From the NCBI RefSeq assembly GCF_042453785.1, contig NC_091675.1:4724501-4788500 (forward strand): DNA of 64,000 nucleotides. The letters are read 5' to 3'. The notes under the pieces were generated by a model. It saw only the letters and a list, made by a program, of their open reading frames with translations. It was not told where the DNA came from and ran no database searches. A program made the position numbers and the translations under genes. How positions within the stretch are numbered: position 1 is the first letter of the stretch; each line of letters opens with the position of its first letter. This document shows, one piece after another, positions 9,883 through 21,866 of the stretch. The DNA is from Malus domestica. Its lineage: Eukaryota; Streptophyta; Magnoliopsida; Rosales; Rosaceae.

Positions 9883-10430
9883 TTTAAATTTAACCCCAAA
9901 CGTCACCCTCCTTTCCCCATTTGATACGGTCCATATTTCCACACTTGGAAGAAATTTCAATGAATACGACTCGGCTAATCCTTGTTTATTTGCTACTAGT
10001 CATTTAAATAATTTTATATTATACTAAACACCATACTAAAATGGTATTAACGTATGAAGATATTTATTGAATACGAGAGGAAGAAAATTATATTCTTTTT
10101 CAGCCGAAAATTAAAAAATACGCAGTTGAAAATTGTAGCGAAAGAAAGCAAAGGGTGATTGGGGTTCATTAAATAGATTCTCTGTTGCTTTCCAAACTAA
10201 TTGTCATTAAGATGGAAAATTGCAAATGAATTTTAAAAGCAGACTTTTCAAAAACAATCTTGAAGAAGGTTTAACGACTGATTAGAGACTTTTAAAACAA
10301 ATTGTCATTAAATAGATTTGTAATGTACTCAAGATATGAGTAATCATTACGTTGACATATCACCGTTTACACTCAAGTTTTTTCTCGAGAAACAATTGTG
10401 AAATTTCATTGGCAAAATTCTTAGAACTGT
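9883..10430. other. 3' flank of the VDAC gene
   Basis: AT-rich spacer between the hAT target duplication and the VDAC stop codon. It should contain the VDAC 3' UTR. Nothing else is seen. Confidence 0.45.
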
Positions 10431-12387
10431 TTAGGGCTTGAGGGAGAGCGCCAACCCGAAGTTCGGATGCCTCTCTAATGCCTTGGTGTCAAAGGCTGCA
10501 GAGAGTGTAAGTGAAGATTTGGGTGTGAGCTGGTGCTGCAAAAGAGCCCCAAGATTGCCGTGGTTGTTGAGCCTCGCCTTCACAACCGTCTCAGGGTCAA
10601 CCACGTATGAACCTCCGACTGTTAGCGTGTTCTCGTTCGTGGAGAACTTTCTGTTCACCTCTCCAACTACAGCTCCCCCATTCAGCCTGCTCAGTTGATG
10701 CACGTATGACGCCCGTAGTGAATCTCCTTTGTCAGCCCTACAAAATGAAAAGAAACATGTTTGCCATTTTCTTTGCCAATACAATTACTCTCCTCAAACA
10801 ATCAAAGCAGAACGAAAGTTCATGTATACTAAAATATTGCATCAGTCTAACAGTCTAACAACTATGTCTATTTTTTTATTAGTGACCTATAACTGATGAA
10901 CTTACAGAATCACAGAAGCTGTTGAATCGTGCTGTGTAAAGCTGACACCGGCATTGTACTTAGAAAACACTCTGGAACCTGTCAAGAAACTAGCTTCTGC
11001 TCCAAAGGCAATGGCCGGGGTACCAATGGTTGCCGAAAAGTCCACAGCAGGGGACTCGTTCAGACCAACAGCGGTTGTGAAGGATGCATGTTCGTGAAGA
11101 TACTGGACTTCCAACTGCAATATATTGAACGAATGATTATCAGTTTCTGTAATAATTGTAAATTAATGTCCCATTTGATGCTAACAAAAGCCGATACCTT
11201 GCCAGATTTGTAATCAGGGAGTTTGATTGAAGCGATGGTTTTGGTAGAAGGCAAGATGTCAGTGACAGTGAGCATTGTTGAGACCTGCTCAAAAAAGAGA
11301 CCAGCTGTCAGAAACAATTATCGGACTTCAAACTTGAGAAGGAAAAACGAAAGTTAGCAAACCACATTTGATTGTGTATCAGCTTTGACATCGAGCGCGA
11401 CATTCTTGTATTTGTATTGTGCTGCTATATCCCCAGAAGACAGACCTCCGTTATTAGCCAAACCCGAGTTAAGGGCCTGAAATCAGAGATAAATTCATCA
11501 TATCTAACTTCTGCAAGCCTTTAAGAAGCAACCGTTACAATCACAACATGGAACTAGTAAAGTCGATATATTCTCATTCTCAACGAAGAAAATAAGGAAA
11601 TTCAAGGGGAGTTTCCCTGTTTAATTCGTAAGCAAGACCCAGCACTAAGCAGATATACAAATAGCAAACTTTTAAATTGGCACTTCAGCACAAATCTAAA
11701 GAGAATGCGAGTTATCCACTTCAATGTAATCCTATTCACCGAACCAGTCCAACATATCAACAAGCTTGCATGATTTGAATTGAAGCTTATGGTTACAACT
11801 TACAAGAACCAGCCCACAATATTGTACAAGAAACGTTTCAAGAAGTCATTTTTATTCTCTTTGAAGAAAATAGATTCGGAAAAGGCAAAGGGATCCAAAT
11901 AAGCCCCAATTTTTCTCCCTCAAATGACCTAAGAAAACCAAAATATGCACCGTGAAGATTCAATTGCTTCCAATCCAATGCAGCAATTGAAGAAACACTT
12001 TTTGCCCATTACAAAAAACAAATAAATAAATGAAAAGAAAATCCCGCCAGCAAATAACTGATGATTCAAATCGTAAACCAACACAATACATATCATTCAA
12101 AAAATTGACAACATAAAACTTGCAACAAATTAAAAATTGTTGAAAAAATATTATTTGGGCTTACAAGTCCAGTTTCAGTGTAGGTGGTAATGTTGATCTT
12201 CTGGTCAGTGTTATAGTCCCTGTTAAGCAAGTCTGCAAATTCAAGCAATCAATACATCAAAAACCCATATCAGAAGATTCAAAATTTCAAAATTTAAGAA
12301 TTGCCCAATAAAGATTCAGACGGAGAGAGAGAGACCTGTGGCTTTCTTGCCAATGGCGGAGAAGAGGGCAGGGCCTCTGGTCGACAT
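10431..12387 (-). CDS. VDAC: voltage-dependent anion channel (mitochondrial outer-membrane porin)
   Basis: Six exons read by splice signals and phase: 12336-12387, 12165-12232, 11363-11476, 11198-11284, 10906-11114 and 10431-10737, giving 278 residues, the usual size for plant VDACs. It starts MSTRGPALFSAIGKKATDLL, followed by RDYNTDQKINITTYTETG, and ends NFGLALSLKP. The short N-terminal helix and alternating beta-strand pattern of a 19-stranded barrel fit the family, including the eukaryotic porin signature region near YVHQLSRLNGGAVVGEV. The protein forms the main metabolite and ion pore of the mitochondrial outer membrane. The exon pattern matches the conserved plant VDAC gene structure. 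A tRNA-Thr gene lies 189 bases upstream of the start codon on the same strand, so the promoter region must include or abut it. Confidence 0.95.
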
Positions 12388-12575
12388 ATCTGCGGATGGA
12401 GAGGAGAGAGAAACTTTTGGGAGGTTTTTCTAGAGAGAGGGAGCGCGGAAGAGACAAGGGCTGCCTGGGGTTTATGTAAAACCCTTGGCTGCGGTTTTGG
12501 GGTCAGGCAAACATGTTTCGTGTGCGTGAGGAAAACGAAAGGAAAAAAAAAGGAAAAAAGCAGTCGGAAAAAATT

Positions 12576-12648
12576 GCTCTCGTTGAGAGTCGAACTCAAG
12601 ACCTCCCGCTTACTAAACGGGTGCTCTAACCAACTGAGCTACGAGAGC
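12576..12648 (-). tRNA. tRNA-Thr (anticodon AGT)
   Basis: A 73-nt cloverleaf on the minus strand: acceptor stem GCTCTCG/CGAGAGC, D arm with AGCTCAGTTGGTTAGAGC (A box), anticodon arm CCCGT-TTAGTAA-GCGGG with AGT at the centre, and T arm GTTCGACTC (B box). There is no intron. AGT (inosine at the wobble position after editing) reads ACU, ACC and ACA threonine codons. Confidence 0.95.
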
Positions 12649-13097
12649 AGTTGTCAAACTCCTGCATACCCGATATATCTTCAAAACATTTGAAGAGGAA
12701 AAAATATGTAAAAGGTTGTGCTCGCTGACAATCCAAAACCCAACCACACGATCTGCTTCCATTGAAGTTTAAACACAAAATTACGAGGAATTCAACTTGA
12801 CTGCCAAGTCTTCAATTAGATGAGGTAAATTTTTTGCATAAGAGCTTCTAATTTTTCCTTTCTAGACACTAAAACCTAACAAATAATCTTTGATATGGCT
12901 TAGCAACTATATGTATGGAACGTGTAGCACTAGTTACCGGTTGATTCCGATAGTGGATCCACATATGGACAAGTGTAATCAAATATCCCCACTTCTTATA
13001 TCGCATTTAGAGTTTATTTTTATGTTCTTGAACATGATTGTCACAAGAGTAAGATGTTTAACAAAATGTCTCAAATAAGTCGAAACAGATTAAAAAG
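12649..13097. other. spacer upstream of the tRNA
   Basis: AT-rich spacer with no recognisable gene. Confidence 0.4.
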
Positions 13098-13551
13098 CTA
13101 TGAACAACAAGTCAAACTAGCGTACAGAGTTTCATTAACCATTGGATTGTCAATCCCTCCGGGGCCTGATGTGTAACCATAGTCCCATACTTTATGCCCC
13201 AGAGTCTTATCAAAGTATTCAGCTTTAGGTTCTGACTGGCCTAATTGGTTTGGAACCCCATAATAATGGTAAGAAAAAAATGCCCCCAAAACTTTCACAC
13301 CAGGAAACAAGCTCTCAAACTCCTGCCTCCATAGCTAGCTAGGTTCTATCAAGATCTCCATAGTTTTCCATCTGATTCTTTGTTTGCTTGTGCGAGAAGC
13401 AACCCATTGAAGGGCAGCCCAGCCATGCATCTTCATCATAAGCACTGGGAAGTGGCTTCTCTTGGGCAAGTCTGCGCTCAACGGGGATAGCTACAACTTT
13501 GGCTTCTGAGACCAAGCGGTCGAGAGATAACAGTAAGAAACGAGAAGTCAT
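13098..13551 (-). pseudogene. broken carboxylesterase (CXE family) copy
   Basis: Two minus-strand blocks match plant CXE alpha/beta hydrolases. About 13410-13551 encodes LVSEAKVVAIPVERRLAQE, like the family's VVSVEYRLAPEHPLPAAY segment, and about 13110-13310 encodes VWDYGYTSGPGGIDNPM, like the WDFVYPSAPGGIDNPM segment. The region between them, where the GDSAGG nucleophile elbow should be, is missing, the frames differ, and both the oxyanion-hole HGGG region and the C-terminal catalytic histidine are absent. It is therefore a decayed or partial copy and not a working esterase. No intact parent gene is in the window. Confidence 0.6.
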
Positions 13552-14034
13552 TAGAAATCAAAATTACTGAACGTTTGTTGCATTATTATTGTTTCATTTT
13601 AGTCCGATTGTATACATAATTTATTAGGATGTGTTTGGTACGCAAAATATAATTCGTTGAAAAATAATGACCGAAGAATTTTCATGGGGAAAGGGAAATA
13701 CATTTTACCATTGAATGGGGGTAAGGCTAGCCGACATTCACCTTTCCCAGACCCTGCGTAAAACAGGAGCCTTGTGCACTGGGTACGACCCATGTTTGGT
13801 GATGCTGACAGTGATCAGGGTCTTTCGATTTTTTAATTTTTTGTTTCCCCCACCGGCTATGGGCTGGCCTGACTCCTCACCTCTACAGATGCAAATACTG
13901 GATCAAACCATGTGCAGCCCATCAAATAAACAAATTAAATTCTCGTATTCATGTCCTACGTGGCACACAACCAGCATGCAAACGTAGGAAGACGCAAAAC
14001 CTACCTTACTGTACAGGGGGAAATATTACGTATC

Positions 14035-14252
14035 GTTAAGTACTTGTTTGGTACTCAGGTGATTTTATAAAAAGTAGGTATAAAAAAAAATTAAACTGAA
14101 AAAGGTATTTAGTAAACACTTAAAAACAACTGATTTTCACAATTTTTGGTGAAAAAAATGCTAAAAACGAGAAGCAGTAAAAATGATTTTATTCTCACAG
14201 CACAATAGTAACATTTTTTTTTTCAAAGCACAACAATATCAAACTAACCCTA
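14035..14252. mobile_element. possible small TIR element
   Basis: Begins with CTTGTTTGGTACTCAG-like sequence and ends with an imperfect inverse (CAATATCAAACTAACCC). GTTTGGTA ends are typical of PIF/hAT-type MITEs. No clear target duplication was found. Confidence 0.3.
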
Positions 14253-14892
14253 AAGTTTGGACTTTGGAGTCCCCATCAGTGAAAAAAGAGAGCTTTTGAG
14301 ACTTTTGAGTTAATATTTTTTTTTTTATCACAAGTGTGAAACTAGAAAAGTTAGAACTGTGATGCAATATATTGAAGATGAGCGTATTAATCACAAAGAC
14401 AATTTGCCATTTGCTTTGTTTAGTCCTGAAACACAAAGAGATTAAATAAAAAAACGCGGTACGTTAGAAAATGTATCATTGAGTAATTGCTTGGTCAACA
14501 ACTGTTTATGCATCACAGTAATGATCGAACACAATAAACATGCCGATTACATTTTACTATATCACGCACTTTGGTACCATTATCTAAAAGCAATTGGCTT
14601 ATTAAGAGAAATGCAAAGGGTACGATTTTAAAAGTTTTACTTTTCTGTTATTTTATTTTTTTAACACAATATATTATATTTGTAAGAGAATTAATGTAAA
14701 TTGAAAAGTGTAAAAAATTTCATAAAATTATAATTTTAAAAAAAACCTTTTATCATTTCTCACCTAGCAAAGATTTACAATTGTTCATCGAGCGAATTAC
14801 ACAATATCTCAGTAAAATATTAAAAATTAAAACCTCGTAACACATTAAACTCACTCTCAAACTAGAAGGTGTTAAATGTTTCATGCTCTGAA

Positions 14893-15060
14893 GGATAATG
14901 CTAGAAAAACTAAATTCGTATATTAAATTTTAGAAACTAAAGGACATGAAAGTTGATAATTAATTTATTACTTAAATATTAATAAACATACTAATTCCTA
15001 TTAATAACATATCATTTAATTTCTAAATTTATTTTCTAAATTTAATTTTTTTAACATTAC
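14893..15060. mobile_element. possible small TIR element
   Basis: TAATGCTAGAAAAACTAAAT near the left end is matched by the inverted ATTTAATTTTTTTAACATTA at the right, about 22 bp of imperfect terminal inversion around an AT-rich core. Superfamily and target duplication are not settled. Confidence 0.35.
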
Positions 15061-15404
15061 TCTTTCTATTTTATTTCATGAAGAACAAGCTTCGAAAACT
15101 TTTATCGAGTAGCGAACCTTCCACGCACGCGGTAAAGGAGACCCTTCGTGCGTGCTCTCCTCGCCTCCAAGCCGGACTCACATTTCTCAATCAAGGCGCA
15201 CGTGTCAGCGAAAACCCCAAGGCCTTCGTCCACGTGGTAGCATTCCCAGCCTTCTTTTATATCCCCTATATCTCCTCCTTCCTTTTCTGAAACCAGAGGC
15301 CCCAGCCACCAAATCCGAATCGGACCCCGAACGTTCACCGATTCGATTAGTTTTTCGGTGACGGGTTTATTCGTTGAGGGCTGAGAAATTTCGGAATTTC
15401 AGAT

Positions 15405-16887
15405 ATGGAGATGGAAAATCCAGCGAATTTCAGTTACATGGGGAGGAACTTCAGTGATCTGAGCAACGGGGATAACTCCTCTGCTTTCAGCGAGTGTAAC
15501 AGCGATAGATCCGAAGAGTTCCCGACGACTTCGTCCCAGAGCCGGCGGCTTCTGATTGCCTGCGCTTCCGACAACTCCGACGATATGATTCAACAGCTCG
15601 TCGCCGTGCTCGAGGCCGGTTCGACTGAGGCGCAGAAGCAGGCGGCGATGGAAATCAGGCTCCTCGCTAAGAACAAGTCCGAAAATCGGCTCAAAATCGC
15701 CCGAAACGGCGCGATTAAGCCATTGATTTCGCTCCTATCGTCGTCTGATCTCCAGCTCCAGGAGTACGGCGTCACCGCGATTCTCAACCTCTCGCTGTGC
15801 GACGAGAATAAGGAGCTCATCGCTTCGTCGGGAGCAATCAAGCCGCTGGTTCGGTCGCTCAAGACGGGGACCGCCACAGCGAAAGAGAACGCCGCCTGCG
15901 CTCTGCTCCGCCTCTCGCAAATCGAAGAGAACAAAGCCGCAATCGGACGGTCGGGAGCGATTCCGCTTCTGGTGAACCTTCTGGAGTGTGGAGGCTTTCG
16001 TGGGAAGAAGGACGCGTCGACGGCTTTGTACTCGCTGTGCTCGGTCAAAGAGAACAAGATTAGAGCCGTCGAGTCGGGAATCATGAAGCCGCTGGTGGAA
16101 TTGATGGCGGACTTCGGGTCGAACATGGTGGACAAGTCGGCGTACGTGCTGAGCGTCCTCGTGTCGGTGCCGGAGGCCCGCGCAGCATTGGTGGAGGAAG
16201 GTGGGATTCCGGTGCTGGTGGAGATTGTAGAGGTGGGGTCGCAGCGGCAGAAGGAGATATCGGTGGCGATATTGCTGAAGCTTTGCGAGAACAGTGGGGT
16301 CCACCGTAACATGGTCGTCCGCGAAGGAGCGATTCCTCCCCTCGTCGCTTTGTCTCAGTCCGGCACCAATCGCGCCAAGCAAAAGGTGAGTATTTTCCGG
16401 CACGTAAAAATAATCAACATTTGCTTTCTCTGTTTTTTTTTTCGGGTCCAATCGGTCCACTGGTCGACGACCCCGCGAGCCATCGCTGACGTGGGGTGGG
16501 CTTTTGAAAATATTCCCCAATTTAATGGGGCGTGGCCCACGTCAGTCGGGTGGCATATTCTTTTTCCGATTTATACTTATTCGGGGAAAAATTAATTCAA
16601 AATCCCAGTTCTCCCCCCATTTATGGTGCTAACGTATGCAATAAGACCATGGGTAGGATCGTCATTTAGGTCGTAGATTAGTCTCTCAGTCTCTCTCAGC
16701 CACTTAAATTATTTTGTCGTTTTTTATATAATTTTTTAAATAATTTGGTGCGTGATGGGGGAGTGGTTTTGTATTTTGATTGTCGTTTTGTGTGTCTTTA
16801 TGGGGACAGGCGGAGACATTGACAGAGCTTCTACGGCAACCGAGGTCCGGCAACGTCGCTGCACCAGCGTCAGACGTGTCATTATAA
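15405..16887 (+). CDS. armadillo-repeat protein, two exons
   Basis: Exon 1 is 15405-16385, ending CAAAAG before a GTGAGT donor, and exon 2 is 16810-16887 after GGGACAG, adding the tail AETLTELLRQPRSGNVAAPA before TAA, for 352 residues. After a serine-rich N-terminus (about 1-55) there are about six to seven armadillo repeats with the recurring pattern of GAI-PLV-LL and ENKAAI helices. There is no U-box in front of them, unlike PUB ubiquitin ligases; the length and architecture match the Arabidopsis ARM-only protein At3g01400. ARM arrays are protein-binding superhelices; its partner and function are not known. Reading past the donor gives an alternative extended C-terminus, which I take as intron. 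The exon is strikingly GC-rich compared with its surroundings. Confidence 0.88.
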
Positions 16888-19782
16888 CACCCCTCCACGT
16901 CACTACCGTGGGCCCACCACCTAGCTACGCTCCCAGATATAGCAATGGCCATGTAATCAAACACTGAAAGAGTTAAAAAAAACCAGAAAAAAAAAAAGGA
17001 AGAAAAATCTAAAACTTGTAAATATCTGTGTTAGGAGAGGATTGTATAACTTGTGAGAAAGGTGTTGAATTGAGCTGAGTTTGGTTGGCCTCTTTAGAGC
17101 TTATATTTCTTTATATAAAAAAAAATTAAAAGAAATGTGTCTTAAAGACTATCACTAGTGGCTAGTGTGTTTATCAATAGATCATTTTGTGTGTTATTTT
17201 ATTGGTTAATTACGAAAATGTGGGAGTTGAGGGGGAGATGAATAATTGGAAAGAAAAGTATGTTCTACTTCCCACTAAAAACGACCGCTCTCTCACAGAC
17301 TTGCAGTGATATTTTTCTTTCACTTTTCAAATTTTTCTTTTTCAAATCCGCCAATTGTGAATTGGTAATTTGATACTAAATTACTATACAAAATGCCATT
17401 ATGCGACTTAATTCAAACACTATGCAGTGTAGTTTAACGTACCCATGTTTTTTATTAAAACTAGTCTCTTGCGACACGCATACGCGTGTGGCAATTGATA
17501 TTTTTATATTTTTTTTATTTAAATAATTAATTTAGATATTTTAAAAAAGATGAATTAAAGACGTGAAACCACCCACTAACGTGGGAGGTTTTGTTTTTGG
17601 TTTTTTTCCCTATAATTTTAAATATTAAATTCATTCAAAATAAAAATATGGTTAAATACTTTAGCTTCTTTTGGTTCAATTGTAATTTATGAAATTCTTA
17701 AAGGGCAATTTATGATATTTTGAATGTTTCACCATTTTAGGGTGTTCACTTTATATATACTAGCATATAGGCACACTCAAAGTGTGTGAGAAAATTTTTT
17801 ATTTTTGTTTTTGAAATGGAAGGAGAAAGGAAGAGAGTGATAGATAGATAATGTGGGAGCGAGAAGTTTTCTTTTTTTTAATTAGAGATGTATTAGGATT
17901 CCATGTAGGGCATGCTTTGAAAAAAAAATAACAAAATTTGGTTGTGTGAAATTACATTTCTACCTTATATTTCTTATTCATATTTTGTTTTAATTAGAGG
18001 ATTAAACTGATAATTTTATATAATTTTAGTTAACAATGAATATTTTATTAATTAGTACAGACATAGATATAGAAGAAAAGGGGAATGATTAATCAAGTGG
18101 AAAGGAAAAAAGCTGTACGAAGTCTGGAAGGGTCGGTGGTGGGAGTGGGATATATTGCTTTTAACAAATCACGAGCTTTGCGTTCATGAGAAGGACGATG
18201 AGGAAAATGAAAGGGATGTCCCGCATGGGGTTAGGACGATTGGGCAGTTTTGGCTTCATATAACGGGTCATTTACCACACTGCTCAAATTTTTGGGTTTT
18301 GTTACTTCCTTCCAAGTTAGTCCTTCAACTTTTGCATGCTTGTATAAGGACGTCGTTACTTACGTTGAAATGTTGAAACATACTGATACATTATATGCGA
18401 CAAAGATTCAGACCACTAAAAAAAAATCACTTATTAAAATTTAGCAACGAACTTGACACCGCAACTTCAATCGATTGAATGTCATTCATGGTTTGCAGAC
18501 TCATTTTAAAGACGTGATTCACACTAACTTCATTCTAATGATCTCAAAAACTGAAATGGCTAGTAAAAGTTGCAACACATTATTTTAAAGGTTACGTCTT
18601 CAACGAGCCTGTCACGTGGCCATTTTGTCAGAATTTTTAATAGAAGCCACCATTCGTCTTTAGTAATAACACTTGCAAGAGTTTATGGCCAACTTGAGAT
18701 GGAAAACAAAATTTAAGAACCAAAGCGGGAACCAAAGAGTTGAGGGGCAATTTGCAAGAAACCACATATAATCGAGCTTTTATTATATATCTTAAAGTCG
18801 AGGGATGCAAAGTGTAATTAGACCTATAATTAACCTTTCGTTTTCCAAGGTTATTAATCTGCCATCCAATTGCTTTCCACGTGTTCAAATTTCTGTTGTT
18901 AGTAGCAGTTGGTCGTTTGGTCCCATCATCAAGGGTCTCGGTTGTGGGTCCCACCCAATTAATGTGCTCTTGATTTTGTATTTCCTAATTTCTACTTTAT
19001 GGCTTGACAAACGGACTGAAATTTGAGAGAAAATTGAGGCGAGCTTCTTGGGTTAGGATTTGTGAGATTGATAATTTGATGTACAGCATGCGGTCCGCAT
19101 CACATGCAAGAGTATTCTTTCCGGATTTTTTTTGTGAGGATTCTGGAATGCTTGCATTTTATTTATTTATTATATATTATATGGTTAGTTTTTATTACGT
19201 ACTATTTCTGTTTAATTTTAAATAAAAATTTTAATATTATTTATAAACACACAATGAACAGGTAAAATATGAGGCCTATGAATCCTCACAAAGAGGATGT
19301 GGATAAAATCTAAATCTACATCACATGCATGTCGCAATCCACATCAGATGTTTATATATTATTATTCAACAATTATTAGATGCTTTTGTCAAAGAACGAT
19401 AACGATATTTCATTAATTTGAAAAGAAAAAAAAAGTTAAATACACAAAAAAACCTCCTAAACTTTTATTTATAGTTAAATTTCTCACATTTCATCCATTT
19501 CGCAATAAAAATTAATTAATTTTAAAAAAAAATGTATCTATCTATCTCTCTCACTTTTCCTCGATCTAACTACCCATCCCACCCACTCCAGACCTCAAAC
19601 CACCAGCCACCTCCAATCCCAGATCAAATTCATTCCCACCCTTTTCCAGCACTCCAAATTCAGACCCAATTGAGCCCCAGTACCACTCCCGCCAAAACCA
19701 ACCCAACCCACAACCTCCAATGGCAGGTCCCAGATTTCGGATCCAAGCTACGATCCCCTTCCTTCGGTTATAAATTTGAGTA
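16888..19782. other. gene-poor spacer
   Basis: AT-rich DNA without a convincing gene. Short open frames (for example near 18155-18376 and 19532-19783) lack domains and conserved pattern. A hairpin-like CGACACGCATACGCGTGTGG sits near 17470, and a related fragment at about 17760-17790, possibly edges of degraded elements. Confidence 0.4.
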
Positions 19783-20466
19783 GTTTGAGTAGAAATTTCT
19801 TTATCCCACATTGGCAATTCCCAAAAGATTTTATCACTTTATAAGGCTTTGTTCTTTAGAGAAAGTGATTTGAGTAATAGGCATGTAGACTAAAATTGGG
19901 CTCATCCTTGGGGTTGGGCTCTTGAGCTTTAATAATTAAATTATTTTTCGGATTTACTTAATTATTTTTAATTAAATTCAAATTTAATTAATTATTTATG
20001 AAAAGACTCATCATTTCAGATGAAGTCTAAGAGTTCTTTCTGAACACAAAGCAAAACACCCATCTGAAGAGATGTCTCTCAACAGTTACACCCCATTCTC
20101 ATACCTGTTGCAAACAGGCATCCATCTGCTATATATACATCCATCTGCATGGCATTTAGTATACAGAAAATAATCAACTTCATCTTCTACATTCCTAAAC
20201 CTTCTTACTGAGAGAACCACACTAAATTCGCCAGAAGTTAAATTTTCCGGTGCTGGAATTTTAACTTGATCGTTGAATCCTGGTGAAGCAGACGTCCGTA
20301 GAACTACAAGCACAAAGTAGGGACGAAATTTCTGTTTCAATGACATTGCGGTACGCAAGCCTCGATCTTCAAGTTGTCTATTTTATAATTCGTATTCTAG
20401 TTTATATTCTGTTAATTCCTATTGCATTTATTATTTATTAGCATATATAAATTATCACAGATTGTT
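19783..20466. mobile_element. possible solo LTR fossil
   Basis: The stretch from TGAGTAGAAATTTC to about ATATATCCAACA starts with TG and ends with CA and reads like a plant retrotransposon LTR (TATA-like and leader-like motifs, non-coding). No paired LTR and no clear 5-bp target duplication was found, so family and status are uncertain. Confidence 0.25.
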
Positions 20467-20587
20467 GACATATATCCAACACCTTCCTCCCTGCAAACCC
20501 ACCTTCTTGCAGCCTACCTACCAACTCACCAACAGCTCCACGTTGCGCTTTCTCTCCCATCCCCCTTTATTGTTTTCGAATCATTTA

Positions 20588-21866
20588 GGGCTTGTTTGGT
20601 ATCTTACCAAAAAACTTTAGTTGTTTATATAAATAATTTTCAAATAACATCACTTAAAAACAGTATTATTTTAAGTCTTAAAATTTCAAAAATCTGTTTG
20701 GTTGAATTTTTAAAAATAATTTTTTTTTAGTTTGAATTCAAACTTCCTTGAACAAAAATTGAAGGAGTGAAAGAATTGGAAAAGAGAAAGGAGAGAGGAA
20801 ATAGTTGGCGAGGAGAGAGAATGACAGGGAGAGGACGAGGAGGATAAGGAGAGCAAAAAATTACGGTGAGAAGGTGAGGAATGAGAAGAAAGTGAGTGTA
20901 ATGAAAGAGAGAAGACAAAGGCTGAGGATAGAGAAAAGACAAGGTGTAACGTGGGCACTGGCGGATCCATGTAAGGACCTGGGACCCTTCGGAAGCTCGA
21001 AGAAACACTTATGATCGACTTTCGGGACCCTCCAACAATTTGGGCAGGTGCAATGAAGAGGCTTGTTGCCTCCATGGATGTGCAGGCAGCAATGCTTATA
21101 ATAAATAAGAGGTTTTTAATTTTTGTTTTAAAAGACCTAGCCAAAACGACAACGTTTTTTAACCTGGTTATTATAAAAAGTTTAAAAAACTAAAATATCT
21201 CTGTTTTCTCTACAAAGCTCGAGAACCCCGATCTTTTCCAATATCCCCAAATTATATTTAAGAACTCACAGCCCTAATCGTCGCAACCTTCCAACTTTAA
21301 ACCCAAGTTACCCTATTCCCCACCACCATTTGCCGTTCCATCGCTTTTAGCTGCCTAATTTAATTTCTTCCAAATTCATATAACTTTTTTTAATCCTAGA
21401 CTCTAGTCCCAACTCCCAATTAATAAGATATATGTTACATTAGCAAATTTTATCTTTGTAGAGTCACTAATTGCGTTATGTTGTTGAGGAGAATTTGTTG
21501 GTTTTATTACCTTTAAGATTAATCTTGATTTATTCAATGAACCAAGTTCAGTAGAAATAGTGATTTGGAACCAAATTAGTCTAATATTTTTGTTTTTTTT
21601 TGAGCTTTTATGTTGGGACCTCCGATCTTGAAAATCTGGATCCACCAGTGGACGTGGGGAGAGAAGAAAGAGAGGGTTACGAAGGAGCAAAAAAAATGTT
21701 GAGGAGATAGTAGGAAAACTCTAAAAACTCTTTTTTAGTGTTTTTAAGTTATTTTTTAATCTAATTTTTTAAAAGAGTTCTATCAAACAAGAATTCAAAG
21801 TCTAAAACTTAAAAAGTGTTTTTGAGTTAAAAAAAATTGAACTTAAGTAGGATACCAAACAAGCCC
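20588..21866. mobile_element. PIF/Harbinger-like non-autonomous element
   Basis: Ends are exact inverse copies over 16 bases (GGGCTTGTTTGGTATC at the left, GATACCAAACAAGCCC at the right), flanked on both sides by TTA (20585-20587 and 21867-21869). The terminal sequence and 3-bp TTA duplication are typical of Tourist/PIF elements. The inversion continues imperfectly inward (runs of TTTTTAAAA and GTTTTTAAG). No transposase is present. A second TIR element lies inside at 20956-21650. Confidence 0.8.
20956..21650. mobile_element. TIR element nested in the PIF-like element
   Basis: Left end CACTGGCGGATCCA and right end TGGATCCACCAGTG are inverse copies over about 14 bases. ACGTGG lies just outside both ends (one base of slack at each end), which suggests a short target duplication. 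The interior is non-coding. The CACTG start recalls CACTA elements, but their duplication is 3 bp, so the superfamily is open. Confidence 0.55.

Larger units (their letters stand above)
13552..15404. other. gene-poor spacer and promoter of the armadillo gene
   Basis: AT-rich non-coding DNA with probable MITE remnants (described separately). The last 350 bases before 15405 are GC-richer and probably hold the promoter and 5' UTR of the armadillo gene. Confidence 0.4.

Noticed and set aside
12301-12693. 130-codon plus-strand frame over VDAC exon 1 and the tRNA
   Set aside because: It spans a tRNA gene and an antisense exon; composition is explained by purine-rich leader sequence.
16386-16595. 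C-terminal extension of the armadillo protein past 16385
   Set aside because: A good GTGAGT donor and a second exon with conserved tail make this an intron; the extension is low-complexity.
20086-20358. 90-codon minus-strand frame
   Set aside because: No domain is recognised and it lies within the possible solo LTR; not a supported gene.
19783-20466. Complete LTR retrotransposon
   Set aside because: No partner LTR, primer-binding site or coding region was found; at most a solo LTR.
20710-21144. Ser/Phe-rich frame that looks like a signal-peptide protein
   Set aside because: It translates the purine-rich interior of the PIF-like element and crosses the nested element's edge.
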